From: Gammaproteobacteria bacterium | Lineage (GTDB): Bacteria; Pseudomonadota; Gammaproteobacteria; GCA-001735895 | Reading direction: 5' to 3' | Length of the DNA: 64,000 nt | NCBI GenBank assembly: GCA_024225395.1 | Contig: JAAEMR010000149.1 | Location: 1-64,000 of the forward strand | Position numbers and translations under genes: made by a program | The notes under the pieces: model-generated | Told to the model about the DNA's origin: nothing | What the model saw: the letters and a program-made list of their open reading frames with translations, nothing else | Databases searched by the model: none | Shown: in pieces, positions 10,562 through 19,266 of the stretch | Position numbering within the stretch: the stretch's first letter is position 1 | Layout: every line of letters begins with the position of its first letter

Positions 10562-11734
10562 TCATAGAGGCCCGGTAGCATTGTCTTTTCTAACGTTATA
10601 AAGCTGAAGAGTACCATCAATTCCTCCCATAGCTATAGTTGACCCTTCAACCGATAGGCCGGCTCTGGCATTGATCTGAGTCGACTTGACCCAGCTACGT
10701 TTACCCGATACAGAATCCAGCGCGTAGATGTCTCCTCTTTGAGTAAGGAAAATTAATTTATCTTCATTCAGTACCGGTTTTCCTAGCAGGTAATTAAATG
10801 ATCCTCCATCAATATTAAATTGCCACAATTTAGTACCCTTATGAGAAGAAACTGCAAATACCTTTGTGGTAGCTGACCCGTAATAGATTACGCCATCACT
10901 ACCTAACAGTGAAGGTGTCCAGTTTCCTGTATCAACACGCCAAAGTTGTTGTCCATTCTGACTATTCAAAGCATTAATGAAATCCTGGTAACCTACATAG
11001 ACTACGGCATCCTGATCTGCATAAACTGCCTTGATATAACCATCCAAACCTTTGAAGTCCCAAAGCAAAGAACCTTCATCATCAATATTATGAGCACTTA
11101 TTTTCATCGGGCCGCCTTCATCAATGTCGATAGAAGGATCATAATAGCTACCGGCGAGAAAAAGAGTACGTCCATTCATTGATGGAGTTTGAAGAGCATA
11201 GTTAGCTGTTTTTGTTGACCATTTTATTTTTCCAGAATTCAAATCCACTGCAAATAAAGTTGCCTTCCCATGCGGATCATTGCTTAACTCTGGACCTACA
11301 TAGGTAGTAGGAATGAATAAAGTACCATACTTAACGAGCGGCTTACTCTGAACATCAACACCTAAATCCAGTTTCCACAATAACTTACCATCAACAATCG
11401 AATGAGCCTGGAAAACCCCACCAGAAAGACCCACAAAAAATTTATCATCATGAACAACCAGAGAACGATCCCAGTAGCGAATACCTTTTCTAGTCGACCA
11501 GCTCAGCTGACCTGATAGTCGATTAAACCCATAAATCATGCCTTTAGAGTTCGTTGCTATTACTGTTTCAGCGGTAATCACGGGGGGAAGATGAATCGGT
11601 GCATCAAGCTGAGCTTGCCATATCAACTCAACATCTGAAGCACCTTTGACAATCACTGGAGCCCATAAAAGGCTTAACCCGGTTATTAATGCAACCGGGT
11701 TAAGCATCCATTTTTTAAAGTAATTTAGATTCAT
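10562..11734 (-). CDS. Periplasmic PQQ-type beta-propeller protein
   Basis: The product has an N-terminal signal sequence (residues about 12-32) and repeated propeller blades of the PQQ-like class. Motifs such as GQLSWSTR, GKLLWKLD, GKIKWSTK and GQQLWRVD recur about every 45-50 residues, as in BamB and quinoprotein dehydrogenases. I see no clear quinone-binding Cys-Cys pair or metal-site residues, so it may be a structural or binding propeller rather than an enzyme. I placed the start at ATG 11734; an in-frame TTG at 11758 would add eight residues. The next gene in the same direction upstream encodes a secreted di-haem cytochrome c, so the two may form a periplasmic redox pair (inference). 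Confidence 0.75.
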   Translation of the reverse strand: MNLNYFKKWMLNPVALITGLSLLWAPVIVKGASDVELIWQAQLDAPIHLPPVITAETVIATNSKGMIYGFNRLSGQLSWSTRKGIRYWDRSLVVHDDKFFVGLSGGVFQAHSIVDGKLLWKLDLGVDVQSKPLVKYGTLFIPTTYVGPELSNDPHGKATLFAVDLNSGKIKWSTKTANYALQTPSMNGRTLFLAGSYYDPSIDIDEGGPMKISAHNIDDEGSLLWDFKGLDGYIKAVYADQDAVVYVGYQDFINALNSQNGQQLWRVDTGNWTPSLLGSDGVIYYGSATTKVFAVSSHKGTKLWQFNIDGGSFNYLLGKPVLNEDKLIFLTQRGDIYALDSVSGKRSWVKSTQINARAGLSVEGSTIAMGGIDGTLQLYNVRKDNATGPL

Positions 11735-11799
11735 AATGAGAAGGTTACGACTCTGCAATAACCAAATAATGAAGAGTCATCACCATTCTGTAAAATGAA

Positions 11800-12885
11800 T
11801 TACTCAACTCTTTTCCCTCTAAAAACAAGCGGTCCATCTCTGTTTTCTTCGGTAATATCAAATTGCATGCCTGGAGACATACGGTTATTACGTAACCTGG
11901 CCTTCATTTTGGACATACTCCAGTTAAAGTCTCTAGCCCCAATTTTTGATTGGCCCAATAATGGTACACCTGGAGGTTTTGATAACACATCACCACCTTG
12001 CATAATACCCTCATAACTCGATAAGTTCATTTCATGATATGAGTTCTCAGAGTTATTAAAGTGACATGAAGAGCAGGATTGAGACCCTTTAAACCAGATT
12101 CCATGAGTAGTAAACAAAGGTAAAACCGACTTTGAAAAAGAAACCTTTTTACCACCAAACTGGAATTTAGACTTCTTTGGTGCTCCAGCCTTTGTCCATG
12201 TTTCAAGTAAACCCAGTGCGTTTAGATCACAACCATATGTTGGGCTATCTCCTTTCTTGATAACTTCTGCTACCCCGTTTGAAACCTTCATACAAGGACC
12301 ATCACGATTTACTTCAGTCAAATCTTCAGGCCAACCAGGTGGCATACGATTATTTCTCAAACGAGCTCGAAGTTTGGAATGACTCCAGTCATAAGCAGCT
12401 CCATGGTTACCCTGCCCAAACAGTGGTACTCCAGGAGGATGGGATAATACATCCCCTCCTTTCATTAAACCTTCATAAGATGTTAAATCCATCTCGTGGT
12501 AGGAGTTTTCACTGTTGTCAAAGTGACAACTGGCACAAGACCTTGAACCTTTAAACCAGATTCCAGCGGTAGTAAAAAGTGGCAGTATGTCTATATCAAA
12601 CTGTCCATTGTAATCATCACCGTCAGCACCAATATATTCAAACTTCATATCTTTAGGTGCTCCACCATTTATCCATGCCGCAATTAGATCAACAGCTTTA
12701 ACAGCACCACCTTTAGACCCATTTGCAGCACAGTCAAGATAAAACTTGGCCGCTTCAATCATACATTGATTCCCTCCTTTCCCCCCCCCGCCGGACATCG
12801 AACCACTATCTGCATAAGCCGGTAAGATCGGGTAAACACTGGATATCAACATCATTAAAGAAACACTTTTTATTTTTATTATCAT
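11800..12885 (-). CDS. Secreted cytochrome c with a duplicated haem domain
   Basis: The 361-residue protein has a signal peptide (to about residue 25) and two homologous halves. Each carries one haem-c site (C117-ASCH and C271-SSCH), an NSENSYHEM motif, GGDVLS-x-PPGVPL, and an RLRNNRM segment whose Met (M181, M336) could be the distal haem ligand. The halves are too similar to be chance, so the gene arose by internal duplication. The ATG at 12885 follows AGAGGAG and is preferred over GTG at 12933. A run of nine C on the plus strand (12781-12789) encodes the Gly tract after the signal peptide and is prone to slippage. The precise function is unknown; electron transfer with the adjacent propeller protein is likely. 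Confidence 0.8.
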   Translation of the reverse strand: MIIKIKSVSLMMLISSVYPILPAYADSGSMSGGGGKGGNQCMIEAAKFYLDCAANGSKGGAVKAVDLIAAWINGGAPKDMKFEYIGADGDDYNGQFDIDILPLFTTAGIWFKGSRSCASCHFDNSENSYHEMDLTSYEGLMKGGDVLSHPPGVPLFGQGNHGAAYDWSHSKLRARLRNNRMPPGWPEDLTEVNRDGPCMKVSNGVAEVIKKGDSPTYGCDLNALGLLETWTKAGAPKKSKFQFGGKKVSFSKSVLPLFTTHGIWFKGSQSCSSCHFNNSENSYHEMNLSSYEGIMQGGDVLSKPPGVPLLGQSKIGARDFNWSMSKMKARLRNNRMSPGMQFDITEENRDGPLVFRGKRVE

Positions 12886-13202
12886 TGTATTACTATCTCC
12901 TCTGGTAATAGTTTTTAAAGCCTGAACAGACACAAAGATCAGTTTAAATGTCCATGTCTGAGCTTTTATTAACGCCCTTTTTGATAAAAAATTAATCTAA
13001 TGAAGAATGAAAATTAACTTATATCACTTTTACCATGCCAGACTAAGTGTGAATTTTTCGTAAAATAAATATATAAATTTATAAATTTCAAGTAGAAATT
13101 AAAGAAAAGACGGTGATATTAGATGAGTTCTAAAACAGGGAGGCAGTTTTTTGGTTGGTTAAATCCAGGTAAATCACTAATTCGATAGAGCTCTGGTAAA
13201 TA
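12886..13202. other. Intergenic region
   Basis: This AT-rich gap lies between the duplicated-cytochrome gene and the end of the M50-like gene. It must hold the cytochrome promoter. I found no further coding frame, repeat or recognisable operator. Confidence 0.5.
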
Positions 13203-13862
13203 TTATTTACGGACAGCTTTAGCCGGTTGCTTCCATAAAAAATATAAACATCCAAGCGCGATAGAAAACCACAAAACAACCCAGAAAATTTCGGGTACCC
13301 AGGTAATAGAAGACAGGGTGGCACCATCACCTAAATCACGTCCATCGAGTAGATATAATGGGCTTCGTATTGCATCCAGCAAGACAAAAATTCCAACCAG
13401 CTGAATGAATGACTTCACACTGATCCATAACGACTTGTACAACGGTAAACCATACATCAACAGTAAGACAGCCAGGATAATGACTGTCGGGATATCACGA
13501 GCCCACATCAATAATGTTATGACCAGCATAAACACCATAACACCCACCATTATTTTTGAGCTACTGGGTGTCAGGGTATTGGCAACCTGGTAGATCAACA
13601 ACCCCCAGAGTGCACTGCCCGCATAACCCGAAAATGAAATAATAAAGTGAATACCTCCACTGGTTGTGCATAAACCTGAACCGTTAAAATTAAGTGAAAT
13701 ATTATGAATGGAGCCACCCGTTAACAAAGCTGCCAGCCCGTGGCTTATTTCATGGAAGAAAGTTTCACTCCATAAAAAAGGTAGATTAACCAGTGGTAAA
13801 TAATCAACTATAAACGCGGCAACAATAAATAAAATGAGCCGCAGCTGTGGTGTCAATCTCAT
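13203..13862 (-). CDS. M50B-like membrane zinc metalloprotease
   Basis: The 219-residue polytopic protein carries the zinc-protease signature HEISHG (H37, E38, H41) at the end of the first hydrophobic segment, as in M50B site-2-protease relatives. Five or more further hydrophobic segments follow. I do not see a convincing LDG or NxxPxxxLDG third-ligand motif, although LLDGRD near residues 171-176 is a candidate. It overlaps the end of the DUF350 gene by four bases and is the last gene of the YjfIJK-type operon. A membrane protease at the end of a PspA-type operon suggests protein quality control or signal cleavage in the inner membrane (inference). Activity cannot be judged from sequence alone. 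Confidence 0.7.
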   Translation of the reverse strand: MRLTPQLRLILFIVAAFIVDYLPLVNLPFLWSETFFHEISHGLAALLTGGSIHNISLNFNGSGLCTTSGGIHFIISFSGYAGSALWGLLIYQVANTLTPSSSKIMVGVMVFMLVITLLMWARDIPTVIILAVLLLMYGLPLYKSLWISVKSFIQLVGIFVLLDAIRSPLYLLDGRDLGDGATLSSITWVPEIFWVVLWFSIALGCLYFLWKQPAKAVRK

Positions 13863-14758
13863 GCACCAATCAAACCGGAAATTAGTAAGCCAACCACAAT
13901 ATAGATGCTACCTTCGATAACACCCACGCTGATATTACGCTGTTGCCCGACCTCTTCACCAATATTCACCCGGTGTAAAACCGCATGACGGATAAAGACC
14001 GCGATGACAGTCAGTAACATAAATATGCCCAGTGCCACGGCAAACCATAATAGAAAAACCGATACAAATGCTTCAGAAGAATATTCTACAGCCGTAAATG
14101 CTGAGCTGACCGCGATCGCGAGACCTATTCGATACGCACTGAAACGCAGAGCCAGAGCCACATTATTCTCTTCAATAGCGGTATGCAAATGGGTTCCTTG
14201 ATGTCGTTTTTCATACACTTTAACCCGGTAAACAGTAGCCAGTGCCATAATAACCTGTGATGCGATGAAACTAACTACCACGGCTAACAGGCTCATCATT
14301 AAACTGCCTTCTACCCAGGTCATAGCCCCTTTAATAATAATGGCCGTTGCGATCATATTGCTGGCATCTATAAGACTTGCCGAGGTATTCCCCTGCATAA
14401 TTTGATCATGGATTGAGAGCCCGGGAAACGATACCCGGTCAAAAACAATTCGCGTAACCCACATCAATAAAATACCGATAACACCAAACAAAACTACCGT
14501 CATTATTTCATTGGCAAGGCTGTATCCGGCATCACCGGACACCACTCCCATCAACATGATACTCACTGCCACCATGGCACCCGCCAAGGAAATTCCAAAA
14601 GCTTTATTATCCTTTTGGGAAATTTCGTGCATGGCTGACACACTCGCTACCGTTCCAGCCAGATAACGCATACCACTGAGTATCGCTACCGCAATGATAA
14701 AGTCGACCAGGTAATATAACGCCAGGTCCAGATCTACATTAATGAATTCTGATAACAT
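13859..14758 (-). CDS. Double DUF350 (YjfL-like) membrane protein
   Basis: This 299-residue, almost wholly hydrophobic protein holds two DUF350 units: residues about 10-145, and about 155-298 after a short charged link (KVYEKRHQG). E. coli YjfL has one unit of 132 residues, so this is a duplicated or fused form. DUF350 proteins have no proven biochemical function but commonly accompany PspA-type and polyamine-related genes. The gene lies 11 bases after the lipoprotein gene and overlaps the protease gene, so it is certainly within the same operon. The assignment rests on gene context and hydrophobic pattern as well as family resemblance. Confidence 0.75.
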   Translation of the reverse strand: MLSEFINVDLDLALYYLVDFIIAVAILSGMRYLAGTVASVSAMHEISQKDNKAFGISLAGAMVAVSIMLMGVVSGDAGYSLANEIMTVVLFGVIGILLMWVTRIVFDRVSFPGLSIHDQIMQGNTSASLIDASNMIATAIIIKGAMTWVEGSLMMSLLAVVVSFIASQVIMALATVYRVKVYEKRHQGTHLHTAIEENNVALALRFSAYRIGLAIAVSSAFTAVEYSSEAFVSVFLLWFAVALGIFMLLTVIAVFIRHAVLHRVNIGEEVGQQRNISVGVIEGSIYIVVGLLISGLIGA

Positions 14759-14769
14759 TTCTGGTCTCC

Positions 14770-15699
14770 TTATTTGCCTGAGCGTGAGCTGCGTGAACTA
14801 GAATAGGATGAACTTCGGCTACTGGAACCGTAAGAGCTCGAACGATTGCCAGATTTACTACTCTTTGATGATTTTTTCGACGAACCTCCATAACTGGATG
14901 ATCGACTGGCACTGGTCGCGTAACGCGATTTAGTGGCTGCACTGGGTTTATTATATTTGCTAGGGTGACGCTGACTTAAATTGTAATTCCGATTAACATC
15001 GGTGCTGCTGCCCCAGCGATTACGACCATAGTTTCCATAGTAACTGTAATTAGGGCGTGATGACCAGGAGTCATAATATGAACGGCCTCCTAACACATTA
15101 CTGAACAGAGCATACATTCCATACCATTCCCAGAAAGATCGTCCACTGCTATCCTGCTTCCAATTACCATAAGACGGGTTACCCACCAGTGCATTAGACT
15201 TTTGAGCAGTAGCCATCTGAGATGCGGGAACATCAATAACCGATAACTGTCCTTCGGATAATGAAGCAAGCGTGTTCACGACATCGGCCAGACCATTATT
15301 AAATTCATACACATCAGCTGCATTATTAATTAACTGTAATTCCTGCATATTAAAATTCGCAGATTCCGAGTCAGTGGGTGACAGATTTACATTAGCAAGA
15401 CGTTTATTAAGCGATAAGAAAGCTTCACTTTTAGAGGTCGCTTCTTTTGCCATCAAGTTAGCTACATCTGCATAGTCCGGTTTTATCTGTTTTATTTTTT
15501 CAGCATATTTACTGATTAATAAGGCATTAGTCAGTTGCTTATTATCCAGCTGAGTTTTTAAATTCTGGATACTCCCCTCTACAATTTGATGATTAGCACG
15601 CAACTGTTCTTCAAAGCGGTTACCACAACCGGATAACAACAGAACAGCCAGTATCCAGAGCCAGCATATGTTCCTGAATAAAGAGGAATTATTTATCAT
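14770..15699 (-). CDS. Lipoprotein with Ser/Tyr/Gly-rich disordered tail
   Basis: The signal sequence ends LLLSGC with the lipidated Cys at residue 25. Residues 30-140 are predicted helical and charged. Then comes a short aromatic segment (SFWEWYGMYALFSNVLGG), a Tyr/Asn-rich stretch and a very low-complexity Ser/Arg/Lys/Gly tail. The position between the channel and the DUF350 gene corresponds to YjfM (DUF1190 lipoprotein) in E. coli. The general build, an aromatic patch followed by a Ser/Gly-rich end, is similar to YjfM/YgiB, but I cannot claim homology. It overlaps the channel gene's end by 11 bases. The function is unknown. Confidence 0.7.
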   Translation of the reverse strand: MINNSSLFRNICWLWILAVLLLSGCGNRFEEQLRANHQIVEGSIQNLKTQLDNKQLTNALLISKYAEKIKQIKPDYADVANLMAKEATSKSEAFLSLNKRLANVNLSPTDSESANFNMQELQLINNAADVYEFNNGLADVVNTLASLSEGQLSVIDVPASQMATAQKSNALVGNPSYGNWKQDSSGRSFWEWYGMYALFSNVLGGRSYYDSWSSRPNYSYYGNYGRNRWGSSTDVNRNYNLSQRHPSKYNKPSAATKSRYATSASRSSSYGGSSKKSSKSSKSGNRSSSYGSSSRSSSYSSSRSSRSGK

Positions 15700-16816
15700 T
15701 ATGATCTCCTAAGCTGCCTTCTATGAAACATAGTTTTTTAACATCATCATTAGTGAAATAATTATTATCTTTACTAATGGTAATCAATGCCTTTCCATCA
15801 GGTACGGTATCAGCAGCCGGGTTATACACCATTTCACTGGTTTTACTATCGATATAAGCCACCGCGATGCCCACATTGTGAGTTATTAAACGAGTCACAA
15901 TATCAGACCATGACAACTCTTTGAGCTCAATATCGAAGCGACGATATTCATCATCTTCACTGTTAAACATATTTTCAATAATACGTTCAGAGTCCGGTGC
16001 TACAAATGCACGAACAATCATTTCAGGGTAGGCTCGAATAGGACGAATTAAAATATTAGCTCCAGCAGTCTTTAGCCGCTTCCGGTTGCTGTCTTCGACA
16101 CATTCAGCCAGAACCCTCGCATCGATGTTCAAGTCATTTAAACGGTGTAAAATATCAAAGGTACGACCATCTGAACTTTCATCATTTTCATCCTTGGTCA
16201 GCACTATTATTTCACTGGCCTTGTCGATACAGACAGCTGCTAAATCTTCCGGATTACTCGCATTGCCATGGTAATGCACAACATTATCTAATTCCGTAAT
16301 AAAATCTGGCAGACCATTAGGAAACTGTCGGCTCAATAGATAAATAGTAGTGTCTTCATAATGAGTTGAGCACCTGAATTGCTGAATCAACCTCTGTAAG
16401 TATCTTTCACCTGAAAACGAGGGGGTATTCAGAATAACGATATGATTGTTCATTTTCCAGCTCCACAAACCTTTGGTTTTTTTATCACGGACTTCCATTC
16501 GATAATCAAAATAATCTCCTACGACCCTGGCCAGAATAAATATTCCGCCAAGGTATAATAATAAAATAGTGGCCAACCGCCCTTCTGTTGTAGCTGCAGA
16601 AATATCACCATAACCCACGGTGGTTGCTGTGGTGAACGTTAACCAGCTCGCATCACCGACACTCAAACCCTCATAATGCATCATTAAAAATATATGCAAA
16701 GCAAAAAGAGCTGTTAACAGCAGGCTGGATTTAATAATCGAATTGATTAAATTAAAATGTGCAACAAGCTTTAACCGTTTGCCTCTTCTTGCAAAGAAAT
16801 TTAATAGTGTATGCAT
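15689..16816 (-). CDS. K+ channel with cytoplasmic TrkA-N/RCK-like domain
   Basis: Two membrane helices flank a pore loop with the potassium selectivity filter TTVGYGD (residues 65-71). A cytoplasmic Rossmann-like RCK/TrkA-N region follows (about 108-245, beginning NHIVILNTPSFSGERYL). A C-terminal TrkA-C-like segment (about 285-370) follows that. The fingerprint lacks a full GxGxxG, so nucleotide binding may be altered. The family gates K+ flow in response to ligands. A -AGGA- lies before the ATG. The 197-base gap upstream of this gene is the largest in the cluster, so a second promoter is possible. Coupling a K+ channel with PspA suggests a membrane-potential or leak response (inference). 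Confidence 0.88.
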   Translation of the reverse strand: MHTLLNFFARRGKRLKLVAHFNLINSIIKSSLLLTALFALHIFLMMHYEGLSVGDASWLTFTTATTVGYGDISAATTEGRLATILLLYLGGIFILARVVGDYFDYRMEVRDKKTKGLWSWKMNNHIVILNTPSFSGERYLQRLIQQFRCSTHYEDTTIYLLSRQFPNGLPDFITELDNVVHYHGNASNPEDLAAVCIDKASEIIVLTKDENDESSDGRTFDILHRLNDLNIDARVLAECVEDSNRKRLKTAGANILIRPIRAYPEMIVRAFVAPDSERIIENMFNSEDDEYRRFDIELKELSWSDIVTRLITHNVGIAVAYIDSKTSEMVYNPAADTVPDGKALITISKDNNYFTNDDVKKLCFIEGSLGDHNDK

Positions 16817-17012
16817 AGTGTCCTACGCCGAGATAATAGTTTAGCGGTGCTTATTGTTAAATATGAATCATACTATTTTCAACAACAATATATCGAAAAA
16901 AATGACAGCACTCGTTTTATTCATTTGAAAGTTATCCATAGACTAAAGGCTCCATTTTATAGCTCTGTTAAGGTTTTACGATATCCTTTTTTTAATACAC
17001 GCCATAACTTTA

Positions 17013-17333
17013 TCATTCTTTATGGTTATCAATTAACTCCTGTTTGATACACGCTCGAATTTTAGCTTTCTCATCAGGCTGAAGGTTATAGCGTTTAGCC
17101 AGAATATCGTAATCTTCACCGCTCAGACTAATACTCAATCTGGGACGAACGGGCTTCTTGCGAGGCAGCCCAACAATATCTCTTATATAATCGGAAGGAC
17201 TTAAATCCAGTTCAATTGCTTTTATGCGTAAAGCTCTGGACTCAGCCTGTTCTAATTCAAAAATAACCTGAACAGCACGTATACTTTTTGTCGATGCTGT
17301 CCAGGATTTTGGTATTTTTTTATCATCCTTCAT
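17013..17333 (-). CDS. Small protein, candidate tandem ribbon-helix-helix regulator
   Basis: This 106-residue gene sits between yjfK (six bases upstream) and the channel gene. It reads as two strand-helix-helix units. In the first, AVQVIFEL precedes helices and the turn LSPSDYIRD. In the second, RLSISLSGEDYDILAK precedes KAKIRACIKQELI. That pattern resembles MetJ/Arc-type ribbon-helix-helix DNA-binding folds, placed twice in one chain. Proteins of this fold bind short tandem palindromes, and exactly such a pair covers this operon's promoter at 19133-19163. I infer it may be the autoregulator. I do not recognise the family by name, and the fold call is by eye. Confidence 0.5.
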   Translation of the reverse strand: MKDDKKIPKSWTASTKSIRAVQVIFELEQAESRALRIKAIELDLSPSDYIRDIVGLPRKKPVRPRLSISLSGEDYDILAKRYNLQPDEKAKIRACIKQELIDNHKE

Positions 17334-17338
17334 AACGA

Positions 17339-17980
17339 TTAAGCCGGCCAGTATTCTTCGACTTTAGTTAAAGGTAGATAAGCTATTAAGAAAATATCTG
17401 TTCGACCACCATCAAAAATTTCAATTCGAACCGCATTTTTACGATCATCCGACACCATTAATTTATAATCAAAAGCATTCCAGTCTGATTCAACATTAGA
17501 TTTTCCCCGGCAATCTTTTTCACTCCGGTACGCTTCATTGGTGCGCTCCTGAAAATAGGATTCAGCAACAAAACCCTGAAAATTATCTAGAGCTTGCTTG
17601 TCAATTTTTCGCTTTATTCGATGGCTAGTGTTATCAGGTTCATCAAAAATAGCCACGAAAGACTTTCGTTTAAACAATTTAAAGACCTGTTCGGGTAACA
17701 CCGAAACAGCCACTTCCAGTGGAAGCTCCGGGTTAACCAGGCTAGTTGACAAGAAAATACGTTGATCCACACCTTGCAGTACAGAAACTATTTTACAGTT
17801 TTCAACGGCACTCACATCATAAAAAAACTGCTCATTCACTTTAAGTGTCTGACCTGATATCAGTGATTGCTCAGCAAACTCCATTTTCAGCATATCGCCA
17901 ACCTTCAAATCTTTGGGGGATTCAATACTGGCTGGTGGTGACTCCTTGTCACCACCAAATACAGATTTCAGGAAACCCAT
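17339..17980 (-). CDS. yjfK: YjfK family (DUF2491) protein
   Basis: The 213-residue soluble protein corresponds in length and position to E. coli YjfK (219 residues, DUF2491), directly after the PspA-like gene. It has a GDKESPPAS linker near the N-terminus and a central region with many acidic and basic residues ending in SDDRKNAVRIEIFDGGRTDIF. There is no signal peptide or membrane helix, so it should be cytoplasmic. The biochemical function of DUF2491 is not known. It starts two bases after the stop of the preceding gene (TAA TA ATG), which suggests coupled translation. Confidence 0.8.
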   Translation of the reverse strand: MGFLKSVFGGDKESPPASIESPKDLKVGDMLKMEFAEQSLISGQTLKVNEQFFYDVSAVENCKIVSVLQGVDQRIFLSTSLVNPELPLEVAVSVLPEQVFKLFKRKSFVAIFDEPDNTSHRIKRKIDKQALDNFQGFVAESYFQERTNEAYRSEKDCRGKSNVESDWNAFDYKLMVSDDRKNAVRIEIFDGGRTDIFLIAYLPLTKVEEYWPA

Positions 17981-17982
17981 TA

Positions 17983-18678
17983 TTAACTGGACTCTTTCTT
18001 TTTCTTAAGACGTTCAAGTACCGAAGAACCTGAACTGCCGGAATCAACAATACCTGCACTTTTCAAACGCGCCTGTAAGTCGTCTCCGCTTTCTTCAGAC
18101 TCCAGCTCCATGGCTGCAGACGCCTGATCTTCACGCTGTTGCTGACGTGCCTTGATGCGTTCTAACGAATCGGTTGCACTGGTTAAGGATGAGTTTGATC
18201 CGGAAAACTTAGCCGCTGCCAGTTCATTCGCTTTCTGGACTTTTTCAGTTGTTTTAACAACAGACACTTCACGGTCCATCGCCTGAATATTGCGTTCAGT
18301 CTGACGAATAATTTTCTTCAGGTTAGTCACTTTAGATTCATAACCATCCAGAACACCCTGCTGAATAGTCAGTTCCTGTTCAAATTCAGCTATCTTATTG
18401 GCAACATCCAGCGCCAATACTTCATCACCTTTTTCCATTGCCTGAATCGCATAACCTTCGTGTTCCTTGATTTTACTGTTCAAATCTTTGACTTTACGAT
18501 CGACGCCCATCTTTTCAGCCATGATGGAAGTCAAACCGGTTTTAGCATCACCTAAAGCTTTTTTGGAATCACGCAATTCCTGTTCAAGAATTCGAATTGC
18601 CTGGGTATCAACCACTGCCTGTCCGGCTTCAGTTGCTCCACCACGAATGGCGGTAATTAATTTAGAAAATATACTCAT
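17983..18678 (-). CDS. yjfJ: PspA/IM30-family protein (YjfJ type)
   Basis: The 231-residue product is a long coiled coil of the PspA/IM30 family and matches E. coli YjfJ (232) in size. Conserved features include the amphipathic N-terminal helix, the DTQAIRILEQELRDSKKAL segment and heptad-rich helices to about residue 180. The tail is Ser/Gly-rich (SGIVDSGSSG). PspA proteins assemble on the inner membrane when it leaks or loses stored curvature stress, and help keep it sealed. The gene is second in the operon, five bases after yjfI. A membrane-surface role is well supported by family; its trigger here is unknown. Confidence 0.9.
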   Translation of the reverse strand: MSIFSKLITAIRGGATEAGQAVVDTQAIRILEQELRDSKKALGDAKTGLTSIMAEKMGVDRKVKDLNSKIKEHEGYAIQAMEKGDEVLALDVANKIAEFEQELTIQQGVLDGYESKVTNLKKIIRQTERNIQAMDREVSVVKTTEKVQKANELAAAKFSGSNSSLTSATDSLERIKARQQQREDQASAAMELESEESGDDLQARLKSAGIVDSGSSGSSVLERLKKKKESS

Positions 18679-18682
18679 GGAC

Positions 18683-19108
18683 TTAAGCTGCCTCCTTCAA
18701 ATAGTCTGACATCGTCGCAATGGCTTCAAGCACATTGTCGCTGAGCAGTTCAATTTCGTGTAATAATTCATCGATACTCGCTCGTGGTGATAACGCCCCG
18801 AACATAATGTATTGATTACCAATTTTAGAAAATGCAGATAATGGAATCATTACATTCATCAATAACATGGCTTCGGCTAATTCTGCGCGTTTCGCAGGAT
18901 CCACTTCATCCTCAGCAAAGAGATAAGTAATACACAGAACCTGACCTTCATCGGCCGTCATATAAATGGGAAATTCTTCACGGTCTTCTACTTTTATGCA
19001 GGCAACCGTATTTTCACCATCAAACATTTCAATCGATAGTTGTGTTTCATCTGACAACTGGTTTTCAGATAAATCTTTTACCAATTGCTCTAGTTTTACG
19101 TTGTTCAT
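18683..19108 (-). CDS. yjfI: YjfI family (DUF2170) protein, first gene of the operon
   Basis: This 141-residue acidic cytoplasmic protein matches DUF2170/YjfI in length (E. coli 133) and in position immediately upstream of the PspA-like gene. Residues about 25-120 hold the family core, including a YITMFG-type strand (QYIMFGALSPRAS). The start ATG is preceded by GGAGA at a proper distance. Just upstream is a near-consensus promoter overlaid by two identical palindromes, so this gene leads the transcript. The molecular function is unknown. An interaction with the PspA-like protein is a reasonable guess from the constant pairing of the two genes. Confidence 0.82.
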   Translation of the reverse strand: MNNVKLEQLVKDLSENQLSDETQLSIEMFDGENTVACIKVEDREEFPIYMTADEGQVLCITYLFAEDEVDPAKRAELAEAMLLMNVMIPLSAFSKIGNQYIMFGALSPRASIDELLHEIELLSDNVLEAIATMSDYLKEAA

Positions 19109-19132
19109 ATCTTCTCCAATATTTAACGTGCG

Positions 19133-19165
19133 GACATAATATGTCTACAGGACATATTATGTCAA
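19133..19165 (-). promoter_or_regulatory. Sigma-70 promoter covered by two identical palindromic operators
   Basis: On the minus strand TTGACA (19165-19160) and TATTAT (19141-19136) are separated by 18 bases, forming a near-consensus promoter for yjfI. Two 13-bp perfect palindromes, GACATAATATGTC and GACATATTATGTC, 18 bases apart, lie across the -35 and the -10 respectively. They are also inverted repeats of each other around a five-base centre. This is the geometry of a repressor that blocks polymerase. The cognate protein is not proven. Confidence 0.85.
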
Positions 19166-19266
19166 TTGTTTTTTAAAAGTATGTAATAAAGCTTTAAGTA
19201 CAGTGTTCCAAAACTGACGTGAAACTTAAAAGCTTCTGCGTGCCTTTGCGTCTTCTGCGGTTAAAT

